NCBI GenBank assembly: GCA_002886105.1
Contig: CP025776.1
Coordinates: forward strand, 4,898,001-4,962,000
Reading direction: 5' to 3'
Length of the DNA stretch: 64,000 bases
Source: Enterobacter sp. EA-1
GTDB taxonomy: Bacteria > Pseudomonadota > Gammaproteobacteria > Enterobacterales > Enterobacteriaceae
Position numbers and translations under genes: made by a program. The notes beneath the pieces are model-generated. The model did not search any database. It was not told where the DNA came from and was given only the letters and a program-made list of their open reading frames with translations. The stretch's first letter is position 1; each line of letters opens with the position of its first letter. Shown here piece by piece: positions 36,089 through 47,379 of this stretch.

Positions 36089-36809
36089 TTATATCAGCGT
36101 CGTGAGGGATGCCAACCGTGAAATTTCCACGTGCGGTAACAAACGACTATAGGGAGCCTGCAACAAATCTGCGCCTTCCGGTTTGATCCAGCACGCCTGC
36201 ATACCGCAGCGGATCGCCCCGGCTACATCGGTTATCAGGTCATCGCCCACATGTAAAATGTCGCCGGTGCGCCACATTCAAACGTTTGGCAGCCGAGGTA
36301 ATACATATCGCTGAATGGCTTGGAACGCCCGTCCGGCCCGGCACGCAGAACAAACTCAAAGTACTCGCTCAACCCGAACAGCTCCGGCTGCGCATTCCCG
36401 TTGGTAATGGCCACCAACGGCCATTTTTTTGCCAGCTTCGCCAGCGTGTCGTGGGTTTCCTGCGGCACATCAATGCGGCTACGCCATTTGGCAAAGTGGC
36501 TCATCGCCGCCTCTGCGCCTGCGGCGGCCTCTTCTTGTGTTAATCCGGCATTCAGCATCGTGCGTTCAACCGCACGTCGCCGCCACTCCGTCACATCATG
36601 GTAAATGTCGGGTTCGGTTTCCCGTAGCGATCGCCGCAAACGTTGAAACTCGCTGTTTTCCGAGGCCGGTCAACGCCGGAGTGATACCCCTGCATAAACA
36701 CCAGCGCTTCCTGCTCTGTACGCTGGATCACCGGGCGGTTGTCATAAAGTGTGTCGTCCGGGTCGAAGGTGATCGCGGCGATCTGACCTAATGGGCGGTA
36801 AAAACGCAT
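36089..36809 (-). CDS. yigB: HAD-family FMN phosphatase YigB
   Basis: YigB dephosphorylates FMN (with YbjI a main riboflavin-pathway phosphatase candidate in E. coli). It starts [20 protein letters not shown] with the HAD DxD motif (one base disturbed at about 36767), then [54 protein letters not shown] and [20 protein letters not shown]. The end is LASLTTLI. About 239 codons. A break at 36660-36666 is CCTGG read as CCTCGG (minus strand). Last gene of lptM-dapF-yigA-xerC-yigB; its ATG overlaps the xerC stop (TAATG). Confidence 0.93.
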
Positions 36810-37714
36810 TATTTCCCCGTTTGGCGCGCGGATGCGCGGCGTCGTACACCGATGCAAGGTGTTGAAAATCAAGATGGGTATAGATTTGTGTGGTGGATAA
36901 ATTGGCGTGACCGAGCAACTCCTGCACACCGCGTAAATCACCGCTCGATTCCAGCATATGGGTCGCAAAGGAGTGGCGCAGTTTATGGGGGTGCACATGG
37001 CTATTCAGCCCCTGTTTAATCCCCCCACTCAGCAAACCGTTTTGCACATTACGCGTGGAGATACGTTTACCGAGCTTTGAGGAGGAACAGCGCATCGTCT
37101 TCCGCGCCAAACAACCCGCGTAAATCAAGCCAGTGTTCGATCCAGATAACCGCATTGCGGCCAATGGGTAAACGGCGCTCTTTGCTACCTTTACCCAGCA
37201 CCCACACTTCGCCACTTTCCAGATCCAGATGCTTAATATCCAGATTCACCAGTTCAGAAAGACGCAAGCCCGCGCCATACATCACTTCCAGCATCGCCCG
37301 GTCGCGCACCGCCAGCGGATCGTTAAGATCGATATCCAGCAGCCGGTTCATATCATCCACGTCGATATTTTTCGGCAGGTGTCGCGGCGCTTTCGGCGCG
37401 GAGATACCTTTCGCCGGATTGGCCGCCAGCTCGCCCCGGCTCACCATCCAGTCAAAGAAACTGCGTAGCGCCGAGAGACGCAGCGCCGGGGCTGGCTGCA
37501 CCCAGCCCTTTGCGCCGGCTGCGCACCGCAATGGCGCGCGCACCATGGCAGCGTCACATTGTTGCCAGCTTTTCAGACCGGTTTCACCGGACAAAGCGAT
37601 AATGGCATCAAGCTGACGCTGATAATTAAGCAGGGTGATGGGGCTGAGTTGGCGTTCAACGCCGAGATAGCGCAAAAATTTGGTCACGGCCGGGAACAGC
37701 GGAGAATCGGTCAT
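36809..37714 (-). CDS. xerC: Tyrosine recombinase XerC
   Basis: XerC acts with XerD at dif to resolve chromosome dimers. It starts [20 protein letters not shown]; then [40 protein letters not shown], the first catalytic Arg in [55 protein letters not shown] (His and Arg) and [20 protein letters not shown] (His and nucleophile Tyr). It ends AHPRAKRGK when one A missing at 36811-36816 is restored. About 300 codons. ATGA overlap with yigA. Confidence 0.95.
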
Positions 37715-38421
37715 ACGCGCTCGATCCAGCGCTCCAGGAGATCCGGCAGCATCTGCGCGATTTCCTGCAACAGCTGCGTACCCTGCCCTTGCTGGTAATG
37801 GTGGACATCGCGACTGCTGAACAGCACCACGCCGAGATCGCCGTCTGGTCCCATCAGCGATAACGCCACTGAACCAATCGCTTTCGCCTCCGGTAACAGC
37901 AACAGTAACTCCGGCCCGTTTAAGGAACCAAGATAGTGGTGTTGATGACCCAAACGCTGGATGCGTAACGGTTCGAAAGCCTGCCGGGAAAGCGCGAGGT
38001 GAGTAAAGCCAGAAGGCGCGCCAAGCCGCCAGCGATCGGGAAACAGGCGGATCGTTGCCCCCGCCAGCCCTATATCACGCGCCCAGCGGTGAAAGCGATT
38101 GAGCATCTCTTCCGAGGGCTGTGGGCGGAGGCCAGCCGCCCCTGCAAACGCAGGAGACGATAGAACAGACCTTCATTGGCGCTGGCCTGCTCCATCAACA
38201 ATGTCATGTTCTCTTCCAGCACATTGATGTGATTGCGCGAGCGCGCCATGTGCCATTCCACCAGCGAAACGGTATCGCGTACGGCATGCGGTACGCGCAT
38301 CTGTTCCACCAGTCGTGCATTGCGGATAAAGAAATCAGGATGACGCAGCAAATAATCAACAACGGCCTGATCTTCCAGTTCCGTCAGCGTTTCCTGCAAT
38401 TCTTCCCCCTGGTTGCTTCAT
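37711..38421 (-). CDS. yigA: DUF484 family protein YigA
   Basis: A GAF-like DUF484 protein of unknown function always found in the dapF-xerC operon. It starts [20 protein letters not shown] (one extra G near the start), then [40 protein letters not shown], and the C-terminal [20 protein letters not shown] and [10 protein letters not shown] break at 38109-38115 is CCTGG read as CCCTCGG (minus strand). About 236 codons. Overlaps dapF and xerC by ATGA at both ends, implying translational coupling. Confidence 0.9.
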
Positions 38422-39241
38422 AGATGAATAAACCCGTCATAGACATGTGCCGCCGGGCCAGTCATAAACAACGGTTGGCCCGGGCCTTTCCATGCGATAT
38501 CAAGTCGACCGCCCCGGTAACTCCACGCGCACCTCTTCCGCCAGCAAATCCTGTGCAATGCCGACAGCCACGGCCGCACACGCGCCGCTGCCACAGGCCT
38601 GCGTTTCACCAGCGCCGCGTTCATAGACGCGCAAACGGATGTGATCGCGTTTTACCACCTGCATAAAACCGATATTGGCGCGTTCCGGAAAGCGCTCATG
38701 GCTTTCCATCACCGGCCCTAACGTCTCTACCGGCGCGGTATCCACGTCATCCACCTGAATCACGCAGTGTGGGTTGCCCATCGATACGACGCCGCACAAT
38801 ACTGTTTGTTCCGCCGCCCGCATAATATAGGTCTTTTCCGCTTTGTTCGCGCGAAACGGCACCGAGGGTTCGAAGTTGGGTTCACCCATATTGACGCGCA
38901 CCAGATCGTCGTCTGTTACGCTCAATAACATACGTCCGTTTGCCGTACTGACGCGGATGTCACGTTTATTGGTCAATCCTTTCAGGCGAACAAAACGCGC
39001 GAAACAGCGAGCGCCATTGCCGCACTGCGATACTTCGCTGCCGTCAGCATTAAAAATACGGTAGTGGAAATCGAGCTCAGGATCGTAGGGCGGTTCAACC
39101 ACCAGTAGTTGATCAAACCCCACGCCAAGATGGCGATCCGCCAAAGCGACGGATCAGCTCAGGGGAGAAAAAGACATTCTGCGTCACCGCGTCGACGACC
39201 ATAAAATCGTTGCCAAGGCCATGCATTTTTGAGAACTGCAT
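38418..39241 (-). CDS. dapF: Diaminopimelate epimerase DapF
   Basis: DapF converts LL- to meso-diaminopimelate for lysine and peptidoglycan. It starts [40 protein letters not shown], catalytic Cys in [20 protein letters not shown] and the second catalytic Cys in [20 protein letters not shown] are clear; it ends VYDGFIHL. Span equals 274 residues. Breaks near 39140 and 38500 only. Second gene of its operon, 36 bp after lptM. Confidence 0.96.
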
Positions 39242-39277
39242 CATCTACTCCATTTACGCGGATACAGAACGGTGACG

Positions 39278-39481
39278 TCAGTAATTCACCTGAGTCGGCG
39301 AGCCGTTATCACCGCGATCGTTACGATCCGGCGTGGTCGACTGGATAGTACTGGTCTGATTTTTTGTCGGCGGCGGCGCGGTTTTATCCGCGGGCGGGAA
39401 ATAGAGCGGCCCTTTCAGACCACAGCCCGTCAGGCTGAACAGCGTCAGCAGTACGGCCAGCGTGCGAAACACATCTTTCAT
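39278..39481 (-). CDS. lptM: LPS assembly lipoprotein LptM (YifL)
   Basis: A complete 67-residue frame: MKDVFRTLAVLLTLFSLTGC is a lipoprotein signal with an LTGC lipobox, followed by GLKGPLYFPPADKTAPPPTK and an asparagine/threonine-rich tail. LptM stabilises LptD disulfide maturation at the outer membrane. First gene of the dapF operon. Confidence 0.95.
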   Translation of the reverse strand: MKDVFRTLAVLLTLFSLTGCGLKGPLYFPPADKTAPPPTKNQTSTIQSTTPDRNDRGDNGSPTQVNY

Positions 39482-39617
39482 TATAGGTTGCCTGTAAGTT
39501 CGTTCTTTCTGCGTTCTATCATCGCAGGAGGAGACACAAAAGCAAGAGTTTGCGCGTTTAGGGCAACGGGAAATGTTTCGCGTTATACTGCTGCCATCAT
39601 AAAAACGGGAAAACAGC

Positions 39618-39938
39618 ATGAACGACAGTGAATTTCATCGCCTCGCCGACGGCCTGTGGCTGACCATTGAAGAACGTCTTGACGATTGGGACGGCGACAG
39701 CGATATCGACTGTGAAATCAATGGCGGCGTGTTAACCATCAGCTTTGAAAACGGCAGCAAAATTATCATTAACCGCCGAGGAGCCGCTGCACCAGTCTGG
39801 CTGGCCACCAAACAGGGCGGCTACCATTTCGACCTGAAAAGCGACGAATGGGTCTGCGATCGCAGTGGCGAAACATTCTGGGATCTGCTTGAGCAGGCTG
39901 CAAGCCAACAGGCGGGTGAGACAGTCAGTTTCCGCTAA
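39618..39938 (+). CDS. cyaY: Iron-sulfur cluster assembly regulator CyaY (frataxin)
   Basis: CyaY binds iron and modulates IscS-dependent cluster assembly. The frame of 106 residues looks intact: [20 protein letters not shown], then [20 protein letters not shown] with the acidic iron-binding ridge, and [20 protein letters not shown]. However residues about 54-59 read RGAAAP where E. coli has QEPLHQ: CCAGG at 39776-39781 gained a base and CCAGG at 39792 lost one, so the two errors cancel and leave a false internal segment. Divergent from lptM, convergent with cyaA. Confidence 0.95.
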   Translation: MNDSEFHRLADGLWLTIEERLDDWDGDSDIDCEINGGVLTISFENGSKIIINRRGAAAPVWLATKQGGYHFDLKSDEWVCDRSGETFWDLLEQAASQQAGETVSFR

Positions 39939-39970
39939 TCATGGTTGCCCGGGCCATCCGGGCACTTTCT

Positions 39971-42520
39971 TTACGAGAAATACTGCTGCAACAGCGGCGT
40001 GTCGTTGTCCCTGGTTTGCCGGAGTGGCGGCGGTAATCGCCCTGGTTGCGGAACGGGATCACTTGCGCGCGCCCTTCCACATTCACAATCTGGTAGAACT
40101 GCGGCAGGTTGAAGTTGATAAAGCTGGAGCCGTAGGTAAAGCGATCGTGAGATGACGAATAGAAGCGGCTCACATCACGCACCAGCTCCTCTTTGCTGCC
40201 TTCGCAGTGGTGGTAGACTTCCGCGCGATTGCTCTCATCCGAGGATATAGATGTTAAAGCCCTCTTCGCCCGTCTCCTCAAAGAAGAACTGAATAATGCC
40301 CTCGCTGGCGAACCCGTCCACCACGGCCGGTAACTGAACCTGATTGGTTTCAACCTGCACCGAAAGCCCGTGCAGTTTGTTGTGAGAAATGGCCCCGTAA
40401 AACTCAATCGCGTTTTCCAGTTTCTGCACCGACACATTGAGACGTTCAAAGAACAGTCCCCGGTGTCTGGCCAGCGACGCGCAGCGCTTTGAAACGCCCG
40501 GTCTCGGCGGGTGCTGGAAAGACGCAGCTCAATGCATTCGGACACCAGTTGCTGCACGCGCGTACGAATCAGGCCGCGCAGATGCTGGCTGTAGCAGAAC
40601 ACTTCCACACTATCCGGCGGCGCGGCATCCTGATGCATTTTGCCAAGAATGGTTTTCAGTGCTTCCAATCATCGCCTGCTCGCCGTTGAAATGCAGGGTA
40701 CGCACTTCATTCCACGAGTTGCGGTACAGCAGGTCGACACTGCCGACTGCAGTTTTGCTGTTCGCCAAAGCTGAACACATCAAGCTTACGGAAATCGAAT
40801 GCACGACTCGGTTACGAAACGCCGCGGTCGGGTCGTATTCCGGTGTTGACGATGATCGCCAGATGGCGGATTTCACATGGGCTGTAGAGCGCTTTCGGCG
40901 TTGGCGCAGGCAGGCGCAGCGGGAAGTGATGCGACACATCGGCCACCATCTCCTGCAGTTTCGCCAAATCCACAATGCCGTTGCCTTTAATAAACAGATG
41001 CGTACGCGACGTCAGCAAACCGTTGAACCCAGCCCGTGCCACCAGCTTATTCAGATAGCGGTTATATTCCAGCGGTTGATGGCTGACGATGGAATCCATA
41101 TTCGGCGCGCGGTTGTACAGATACCACCCCGAACGGTTGGCCCGGCCCGGCGGCACATGGATAAAGGTTAAATTCGGTTCAGAGAGATCCGGCGAAATTT
41201 GCGGGTTTACCAGCGTCACTTTGCCCGGTAGCGCTTCAAACGCGGCATACAGTTTACGGGTTAAGACACCGATGTCCTGCGGGCTGGCGGAAACGCTCAG
41301 ATTATTGCGGCGGGCAAAGCGGATCAGATTACGGTAGCTCTGCATCATTGCATCAAGCAATTCGTTATGCGCCTCGCGCACCTGATCGATTTTCCAGTTA
41401 GCGCGGTTATCCAGCATAGCTACACGCGCATCGTCCCAGCCCCACTCTTTTACCAGTTGCGTGATCACTTCGCGACGCCAGCCAACGCAGGCGCGCTCGC
41501 GGCTCAGTTTCTCGCACACTTTTAAGTAAAAACATCGGCGAGCCAGATCGAGGCGCGCGGTGTCGTCAATGGCGACCAGATACTGCGTCACGCGTTCGAG
41601 CATCATGCAGTAGTGATCGAGGCCAAACGATACGATTTCACCGTCATGCAGACGCTGTTTGATATCTTTCGCCAGCAAACGCGTGTTGGGGTATTCCCGT
41701 GAATAGGCTTCCAGCAACAGCGTTTTCAACACGGCTTTATAAGGAGAGTCGATGCTTTTATAGAGCTGCCACAGGCTTGCGCCGAAATACTCTTCCGCGG
41801 AAAGCGTACTTAAGCCGCCGAGATCCAGCCATTCGTTCGGGGTCAACACGCCCTCGGGCGTAGAGAGTCATCACGTAATCGTCGTAATGCTCTTCTTCAT
41901 CGCCCGGCACCATATTCCACAGAATACGCTTACCGGCAAGACGCACAGCGGTACGGTAAAACTCATCCAGCAACAGAATATGCTGCGTGGAGCCGCAATC
42001 CTCGCCGCCGAGGCTGCCGCTTTCGTTATGACGGAAGCGGTTCTCATCAATCAGGAAGAAGCTAACTTCCACGCCCAGCGACGCCGCCCAGCTTTCCAGC
42101 AGGCTGCATTTACGCTGCAGCAGTTGACGCTCTTCGTTATCGAGCCAGGGATTGATGGCAGACCCATATATCCGAGGTCAGAGGAGCAGCTTTGCCCGAC
42201 CGAAGAAGTACTGCCCATGGAGTAAACCCCGGTGATCGGCAGCTCGCCTTTCGGCGATTCCTGCGGCGGGAACCCACGATGCAGTTCAAGTTCGTTCAGG
42301 TAATGAAGTTGGTTTTCATCAGGCGTGTAAAGGCAAATGCCCTCGGGGAACGTTACCATCGAGGTAACCCGGCATCAGCGGATGATGATAATGCAGCAAT
42401 GTCGGCAGCAGACTGTAAACCTGCTGAAAAGCAGGGCCCATGGCAGCAAGCGCGCGATCCACACGCAGTTGATTAATGGCATCCAGTCTCTGTTTCCAGA
42501 GTCTCAATATAGAGGTACAA
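39971..42520 (-). CDS. cyaA: Class I adenylate cyclase CyaA
   Basis: CyaA makes cAMP; its C-terminal half receives PTS (IIA-Glc) control. The start is TTG at 42520, giving (M)[20 protein letters not shown], the same weak start as E. coli; an ATG at 42525 is in a false frame. Catalytic-domain segments: [29 protein letters not shown] (break at 42174, CCTGG read CCTCGG), [20 protein letters not shown]; regulatory part: [20 protein letters not shown]. It ends LLQQYFS. About 848 codons. Further breaks at 40239-40244 and 41851-41857 (CCWGG), about 40450, 40690, 40760 and 40845. Confidence 0.95.
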
Positions 42521-42622
42521 GACATATCGCCTGATGTTTACAGAAAATCCAAAATAGCCGTTAAGCCGTTACCGGTTTTTCGCCCTTACCTTTCAGGGAG
42601 GCAGACGAAAAATGGTCTAAAA

Positions 42623-42638
42623 CGTGATCAATTTAACA
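42623..42638. promoter_or_regulatory. CRP site at the cyaA promoter
   Basis: On the minus strand TGTTAAATTGATCACG matches TGTGA-N6-TCACA with one good half-site and resembles the CRP site that represses E. coli cyaA. It lies in the cyaA-hemC intergenic region (42521-42835), which otherwise holds no gene I can see. Confidence 0.65.
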
Positions 42639-42835
42639 CCTTGCTCATTGACCGTAAAGAAAGATGCGCTACATACCAGTGTAGCAGTAAACGCTGTCTG
42701 TAAATTCCTAATTACGGTCCTGGCAGCGCCTGCATCGCGGCGCGACGCCTTTCTCTCCGGCGATCTTCTGCGGACACTGACACCCTAAGGCAACAATGTT
42801 AGGATGGTCGACGGACGACAATGACGGTAACAAGC

Positions 42836-43761
42836 ATGTTAGACAATGTTTTAAGAATTGCCACACGGCAGAGCCCTCTTGCGCTTTGGCAGGCACAATA
42901 CGTTAAGGAACGCCTTGAGGCGAACCACCCGAGGGCTCACTGTTGAACTGGTGCCTATGGTCACGCGCGGTGACGTGATCCTGGATACGCCACTGGCGAA
43001 AGTCGGCGGCAAGGGTCTGTTTGTAAAAGAACTTGAGCTGGCACTGCTTGAAAACCGCGCCGATATCGCCGTGCATTCAATGAAAGATGTCCCGGTCGAT
43101 TTCCCGGAAGGGCTCGGCCTGTCGACCATTTGCGAGCGTGACGATCCCCGCGATGCGTTTGTGTCAAACCGCTATAACTCGCTCGATGAATTGCCTGCCG
43201 GCAGCATCGTTGGTACGTCAAGTTTACGCCGTCAATGCCAGTTGGCAGCGCAACGTCCGGACCGTGATTCGCTCTTTACGCGGTAATGTCGGTACACGCC
43301 TGAGTAAACTGGATAACGGCGAATATGACGCCATCATTCTCGCCGTTGCCGGTCTTAAACGTCTTGGCCTTGGTGAGCGTGTGCGTGTGGCGTTATCGCC
43401 GGAAACCTCGCTGCCTGCCGTGGGCCGGTGCAGTCGGTATCGAGTGCCGCTGGACGACGCACTGTTGCAACCGCTGAATCATGCGGACACAGCCGTGCGC
43501 GTTAAAGCCGAGCGCGCAATGAATACGCGCCTTGAAGGTGGGTGTCAGGTGCCGATTGGCAGCTATGCTGAACTGGTGGACGGTGAAATCTGGCTGCGTG
43601 CGCTGGTTGGCGCGCCGGACGGTTCCACCATGGTGCGCGGTGAGCGCCGCGGTAACCCGGCGGACGCCGAGCAATTAGGTATCTCGCTGGCCGAAGAATT
43701 ACTGAATAATGGCGCCCGCGCCATTCTGGCCGATGTCTACAACGGAGAAGCCCCCGAATGA
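42836..43761 (+). CDS. hemC: Porphobilinogen deaminase HemC
   Basis: HemC polymerises four porphobilinogen units to hydroxymethylbilane. It starts [20 protein letters not shown]; then [77 protein letters not shown] and the dipyrromethane-cofactor Cys in [20 protein letters not shown]; it ends NGEAPE. Span fits 313 residues or slightly fewer. Breaks: 42928-42934 (CCAGG read CCCGAGGG), about 43270, and 43424 (CCAGG in VGQGAVG read CCGG). Its stop overlaps hemD (ATGA). Confidence 0.95.
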
Positions 43762-44497
43762 GTATTCTGGTCACTCGCCCATCCCCGGCAGGGGGAAGAA
43801 TTAGTGAGCCGATTGCGCACACTGGGGTTAGTGGTCTGGAGCTTCCCGCTTATCGAGTTTACGCCGGGTCGTGAACTCACCTCGTTACCCGGGCGACTCG
43901 CCGCATTAACCGCCGACGACTGGTTTTTGTCCTGTCGCAGCAGGCGGTGACATTTGCCCATGCGCATTTACAACAGGCGGGTCTACGTTTTCCCGAACAG
44001 CCGCATTATTTCGCGATTGGCCGTAGCACTGCGCTGGCATTACATACGGTGACCGGCATTGATGTGCGTTATCCGTTGGATCGGGAAACCAGTGAAGTGT
44101 TGCTACAATTACCTGAATTACAAAATGTTCAGGGTAAGCAGGCACTAATCTTACGCGGTAACGGTGGGCGTGAAGTGCTGGCGGAAACACTGGCGGCGCG
44201 TGGCGCAGAAGTGGAGTTTTGCGAGTGTTATCAACGCAGCGCGAAGTTCTACAATGGCGCCGAAGAGGCCATGCGCTGGCATACGCGCGGGGTGACGACG
44301 CTGGTTGTCACCAGCGGCGAAATGATGCAACAGCTGTTTTCGCTTATTCCGCCCGGTATCGGGAAAATTGGTTACTTCGCTGCCGCATACTGGTGGTTAG
44401 CGAACGTCTGGCGCACCTCGCCCGGGAACTGGGCTGGCAGGATATTCAGGTCGCCGACACTGCAGACAACGATGCGCTGCTTCGCGCATTACAATAA
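43758..44497 (+). CDS. hemD: Uroporphyrinogen-III synthase HemD
   Basis: HemD cyclises hydroxymethylbilane with D-ring inversion. It starts [20 protein letters not shown]; then [60 protein letters not shown] and [20 protein letters not shown]. About 246 codons. Breaks: G-run at 43791, about 43922 (SQQAVTF region) and 44352 (CCTGG read CCCGG). Second gene of hemCDXY. Confidence 0.93.
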
Positions 44498-44516
44498 CTC
44501 CTCATAATGGGAAGCC

Positions 44517-45683
44517 ATGATGACGGAACAACAACACTCCTCCGCCGGGGTTGAAGAAACCCAAACGGCTGACGGCGCAACGCCGCCGCCGGGCAAAGCA
44601 GAGAAGACCCATCGCGCGAACAGGACCAGCCTTGCGCTAAGCGCGGTCGCCATCGCTATTGCGCTGGCCTCGGGCGTCGGGCTTTATGGCTGGGTTAAAC
44701 AACAGGTTTCCACCCCTGCACACCAATAACGGCGAAATCGCCAATCAGGTTATTGCGTTGCAGCAGGCGCAGGATAAGCAACGCGCCGAGCTGGAAGGCA
44801 TTATCAAACAGCAGGCCGGGCAGCTTGACGAGGCCAAACGTCATCAGGATGCGCTGACCAAACAGCTCGATGAAGTACAGCAGAAAGTGGCGACCATCTC
44901 CGGTTCCGATGCCAAAACCGGCAACTGGCGCAGGCGGATTTTCTCGTTAAACTGGCCGGACGCAAGCTCTGGAGCGACCAGTGGACGTCACCACCGCGGC
45001 AGCACTGCTGAAAAGCGCGGACGCCAGCCCCGGCGGAGATGAACGATCCGAGTCTGATCACCGCTCGCCGTGCAATTACCGACGATATTGCCAGCCTCTC
45101 CACCATCACGCAGGTGGATTATGACGGTGCGATCCTCAAACTGAACCAGCTCTCCAACCAGATTGATAACCTGCGCCTTGCAGATAACAACGATGACGAC
45201 TCGCCGATGGATACCGACAGTAACGAGCTGTCCGGTTCGATCAGTGAATGGCGTGTGAACCTGCAGAAAAGCTGGCAAAACTTTATGGACAGCTTTATCA
45301 CTATTCGTCGTCGTGATGAAACCGCCGTGCCGCTGTTAGCACCAAACCCGAGGATATCTACCTGCGTGAGAATATTCGCTCGCGTCTGCTGGTTGCGGCT
45401 CAGGCCGTTCCCCGTCATCAGGAAGAAACCTACAAACAGGCACTGGACAATGTTTCCACCCGGGTGCGCGCTTACTACGATACCGACGATGCCGCCACCA
45501 AAGCTTTCCTTGAAGAAGTCGACAAGCTGAGCCAGCAGACCATTGCAATGGCGCTACCGGCATCGCTGCAAAGCCAGCCGATCCTCGGAAAAACTGATGC
45601 AGACCCGGGTGCGAAATCTACTGGCGCAACCTGCCGTGGCCTCTGAGCAAGCGCCAGCAGCCAACGCAGTGCAGGGAGAATAA
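44517..45683 (+). CDS. hemX: Uroporphyrinogen operon protein HemX
   Basis: A bitopic membrane protein of unknown biochemical role. The N-terminus is polar, with [13 protein letters not shown]-like low complexity, then the helix [20 protein letters not shown] and a long coiled coil ([40 protein letters not shown]). The periplasmic part has [20 protein letters not shown] and [20 protein letters not shown]. It ends ANAVQGE. About 390 codons. Breaks at about 44720, 44925 (KTWLLAQADF, a lost CCTGG-like segment), 45030, 45345-45351 (CCAGG read CCCGAGG) and 45590. The start MM leaves 44517 or 44520. Confidence 0.92.
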
Positions 45684-45685
45684 AC

Positions 45686-46886
45686 ATGCTGAAAGTACTG
45701 TTACTCTTTGCACTGTTAATCGCCGGGATCGTTCTCGGCCCTATGCTCGCCGGACATCAGGGCTATGTCCTGATCCAGACGGACAATTACAACATTGAAA
45801 CGAGTGTCACCGGGTTAGTGATTATTCTGGTGCTGGCGCTGGTGGTAATGTTTGCGGTTGAATGGCTGCTGCGTCGCCTTTTCCGCACCAGCGCACATAC
45901 GCGCGGCTGGTTTGTGGGACGTAAACGCCGTCGTGCCCGTAAACAGACCGAACAGGCGCTGTTAAAACTGGCAGAAGGTGATTATCAGCAGGTAGAAAAG
46001 CTGATGTCGAAAAATGCCGATCACGCCGAACACCCGATGGTCAACTACCTGCTGGCAGCGGAAGCTGCACAGCAGCGCGGTGATGAAACCCGTGCGAACC
46101 AGCATCTGGAGCGCGCGGCGGAACTGTCTGAGAAAGACCCCATTCCGGTAGAAATCACGCGTGTTCGCCTGCAACTGGCGCGCAATGAGAACCATGCTGC
46201 ACGCCATGGCGTGGATAAATTGCTGGAAATCACGCCGCGCCATCCGGAAGTATTACGTCTGGCGGAGCAGGCATATATTCGCACCGGCGCATGGACATCG
46301 CTGCTGGATATCATTCCATCGATGGCAAAGGTCAATGTCGGTGACGATGATCACCGCGATGCACTGCAACAACAAGCCCACTGGATTGGCATTATGGACG
46401 GGCGCGTGCTGATCTTGGCAGTGAAGGCCTGAAGAGTTGGTGGAAAAACCAGAGCCGCAAAACTCGTCAGCAGGTGGTATTGCAGGTGGCAATGGCCGAG
46501 CATCTGATCGAATGTGACGATCACGATACTGCGCAGGACATTATCCTTGAAGGTCTTAAACGTCAGTATGACGATCGTCTGGTGCTGGTTATCCCACGGC
46601 TGAAAACCAATAATCCGCAGCAGATCGAGAAAGTGCTGCGCCAGCAGATCAAAACCTGCGGGGCGATCGCCCGTTGTTATGGAGTACGCTTGGTCAGTCA
46701 CTGATGAAACACGGTGAATGGCAGGAAGCCACGGTGGCATTCCGCGCGGCGCTGAAGCAGCGCCCGGAGGCGTTCGATTACGCATGGCTTGCTGATTGCC
46801 TCGATCGCCTGCACCAGCCGGAAGAAGCCGCGACCATGCGTCGTGACGGCCTGCTGCTGACTCTGCAAAACAACCCGCCAAATTAA
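45686..46886 (+). CDS. hemY: Protoheme IX biogenesis protein HemY
   Basis: An inner-membrane protein with two N-terminal helices (MLKVLLLFALLIAGIVLGPM and TGLVIILVLALVVMFAVEWL) and a TPR-rich domain: EQALLKLAEGDYQQVEKLMS, LLAAEAAQQRGDETRANQHL, TRTGAW-type repeats and HGEWQEATVAFRAALKQRPE. It ends LQNNPPN. The role in haem synthesis is indirect and unclear. About 399 codons. Breaks near 46395 and 46660-46680. Last gene of hemCDXY; convergent with GlmZ. Confidence 0.94.
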
Positions 46887-46954
46887 TACAACGTCATTCA
46901 GGATGCAGGAAGGCGGCAACGCGCCTGCAACCTGAAGATGCTATCTCTGCCCAT

Positions 46955-47163
46955 AAAAAAACGCCTGCCGGAATACTCAGGCAGGCGTTAAAACAGGTCT
47001 GTTGACAACATAAATGGGTGCTTCACTCCAACGTTATGTCCATGGTGTTTGATGAGGCCGAAGCGACATCTGTCTGTGGACGATAAGCACCGTAAACGGC
47101 TCTGCATCATTCCTGAGTTTATGAAGCCAGAAGGCGAACATAAGAGATGGAATGAGCATCTAC
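46955..47163 (-). ncRNA. glmZ: Small RNA GlmZ
   Basis: The minus strand starts GTAGATGCTCATTCCATCTC and follows E. coli GlmZ closely: TTATGTTCGCCTT, GCAGAGCCGTTTACGGTGCT, TATCGTCCAC, GACAGATGTCGCTT, ACACCATGGACA and ACAGACCTGTTTTAACGCC. It ends with the stem AACGCCTGCC...GGCAGGCGTT and seven T. GlmZ base-pairs (with Hfq) near GTTGTCA-ACAGACC to the glmS leader and activates GlcN-6-P synthase; RapZ and RNase E destroy it unless GlmY intervenes. Its position beside hemY is also as in E. coli. About 209 nt. Confidence 0.93.
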
Positions 47164-47174
47164 AAAGGTATTAT

Positions 47175-47192
47175 TGCACATAGCGTGCCGAG
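47175..47192 (-). promoter_or_regulatory. Sigma-54 type promoter of glmZ
   Basis: The minus strand reads CCTCGGCACGCTATGTGCA. Taking the recurrent CCTGG-to-CCTCGG error into account, this is TGGCACG-N5-TGCA, a good -24/-12 element, with its GC about 13 nt upstream of the GlmZ 5' end. An overlapping A/T-rich -10-like CAATAAT could also serve sigma-70. Confidence 0.7.
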
Positions 47193-47298
47193 GGTTTGCA
47201 TTAACTTATGTTAACCCGCGCAACCTTTTAAGAAGTCAGTCAATTCAGGCCTTCCCCCCTTTTTGTCCGCTGATGGTAATCCGCTTGCTGCGCATGAC

Positions 47299-47316
47299 TG
47301 TCTCCCCACAACGACA
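47299..47316. promoter_or_regulatory. GlrR-type activator site 1 upstream of glmZ
   Basis: TGTCTCCCCACAACGACA is an exact TGTC-N10-GACA, the recognition form of the sigma-54 activator GlrR, about 145 bp upstream of glmZ. Confidence 0.65.
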
Positions 47317-47346
47317 CTTTCGAAGACAATATACTTTCATCAAAAA

Positions 47347-47359
47347 TATCAATGAGTTA
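47347..47359. promoter_or_regulatory. IHF-type site among the GlrR sites
   Basis: TATCAATGAGTTA matches WATCAR-N4-TTR exactly. IHF bending commonly brings GlrR to sigma-54 polymerase at glmY/glmZ. Confidence 0.5.
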
Positions 47360-47361
47360 AA

Positions 47362-47379
47362 TGTCACCATCAGGCGACA
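47362..47379. promoter_or_regulatory. GlrR-type activator site 2 upstream of glmZ
   Basis: TGTCACCATCAGGCGACA is a second exact TGTC-N10-GACA. A weaker copy, TGTC-N10-AACA, lies at 47394-47411. Confidence 0.65.

Noticed and set aside
42505-42525. ATG at 42525 as the cyaA start
   Set aside because: It is in frame only because of one extra G at about 42494; the TTG at 42520 gives the conserved YLYIETLKQRL, as in E. coli.
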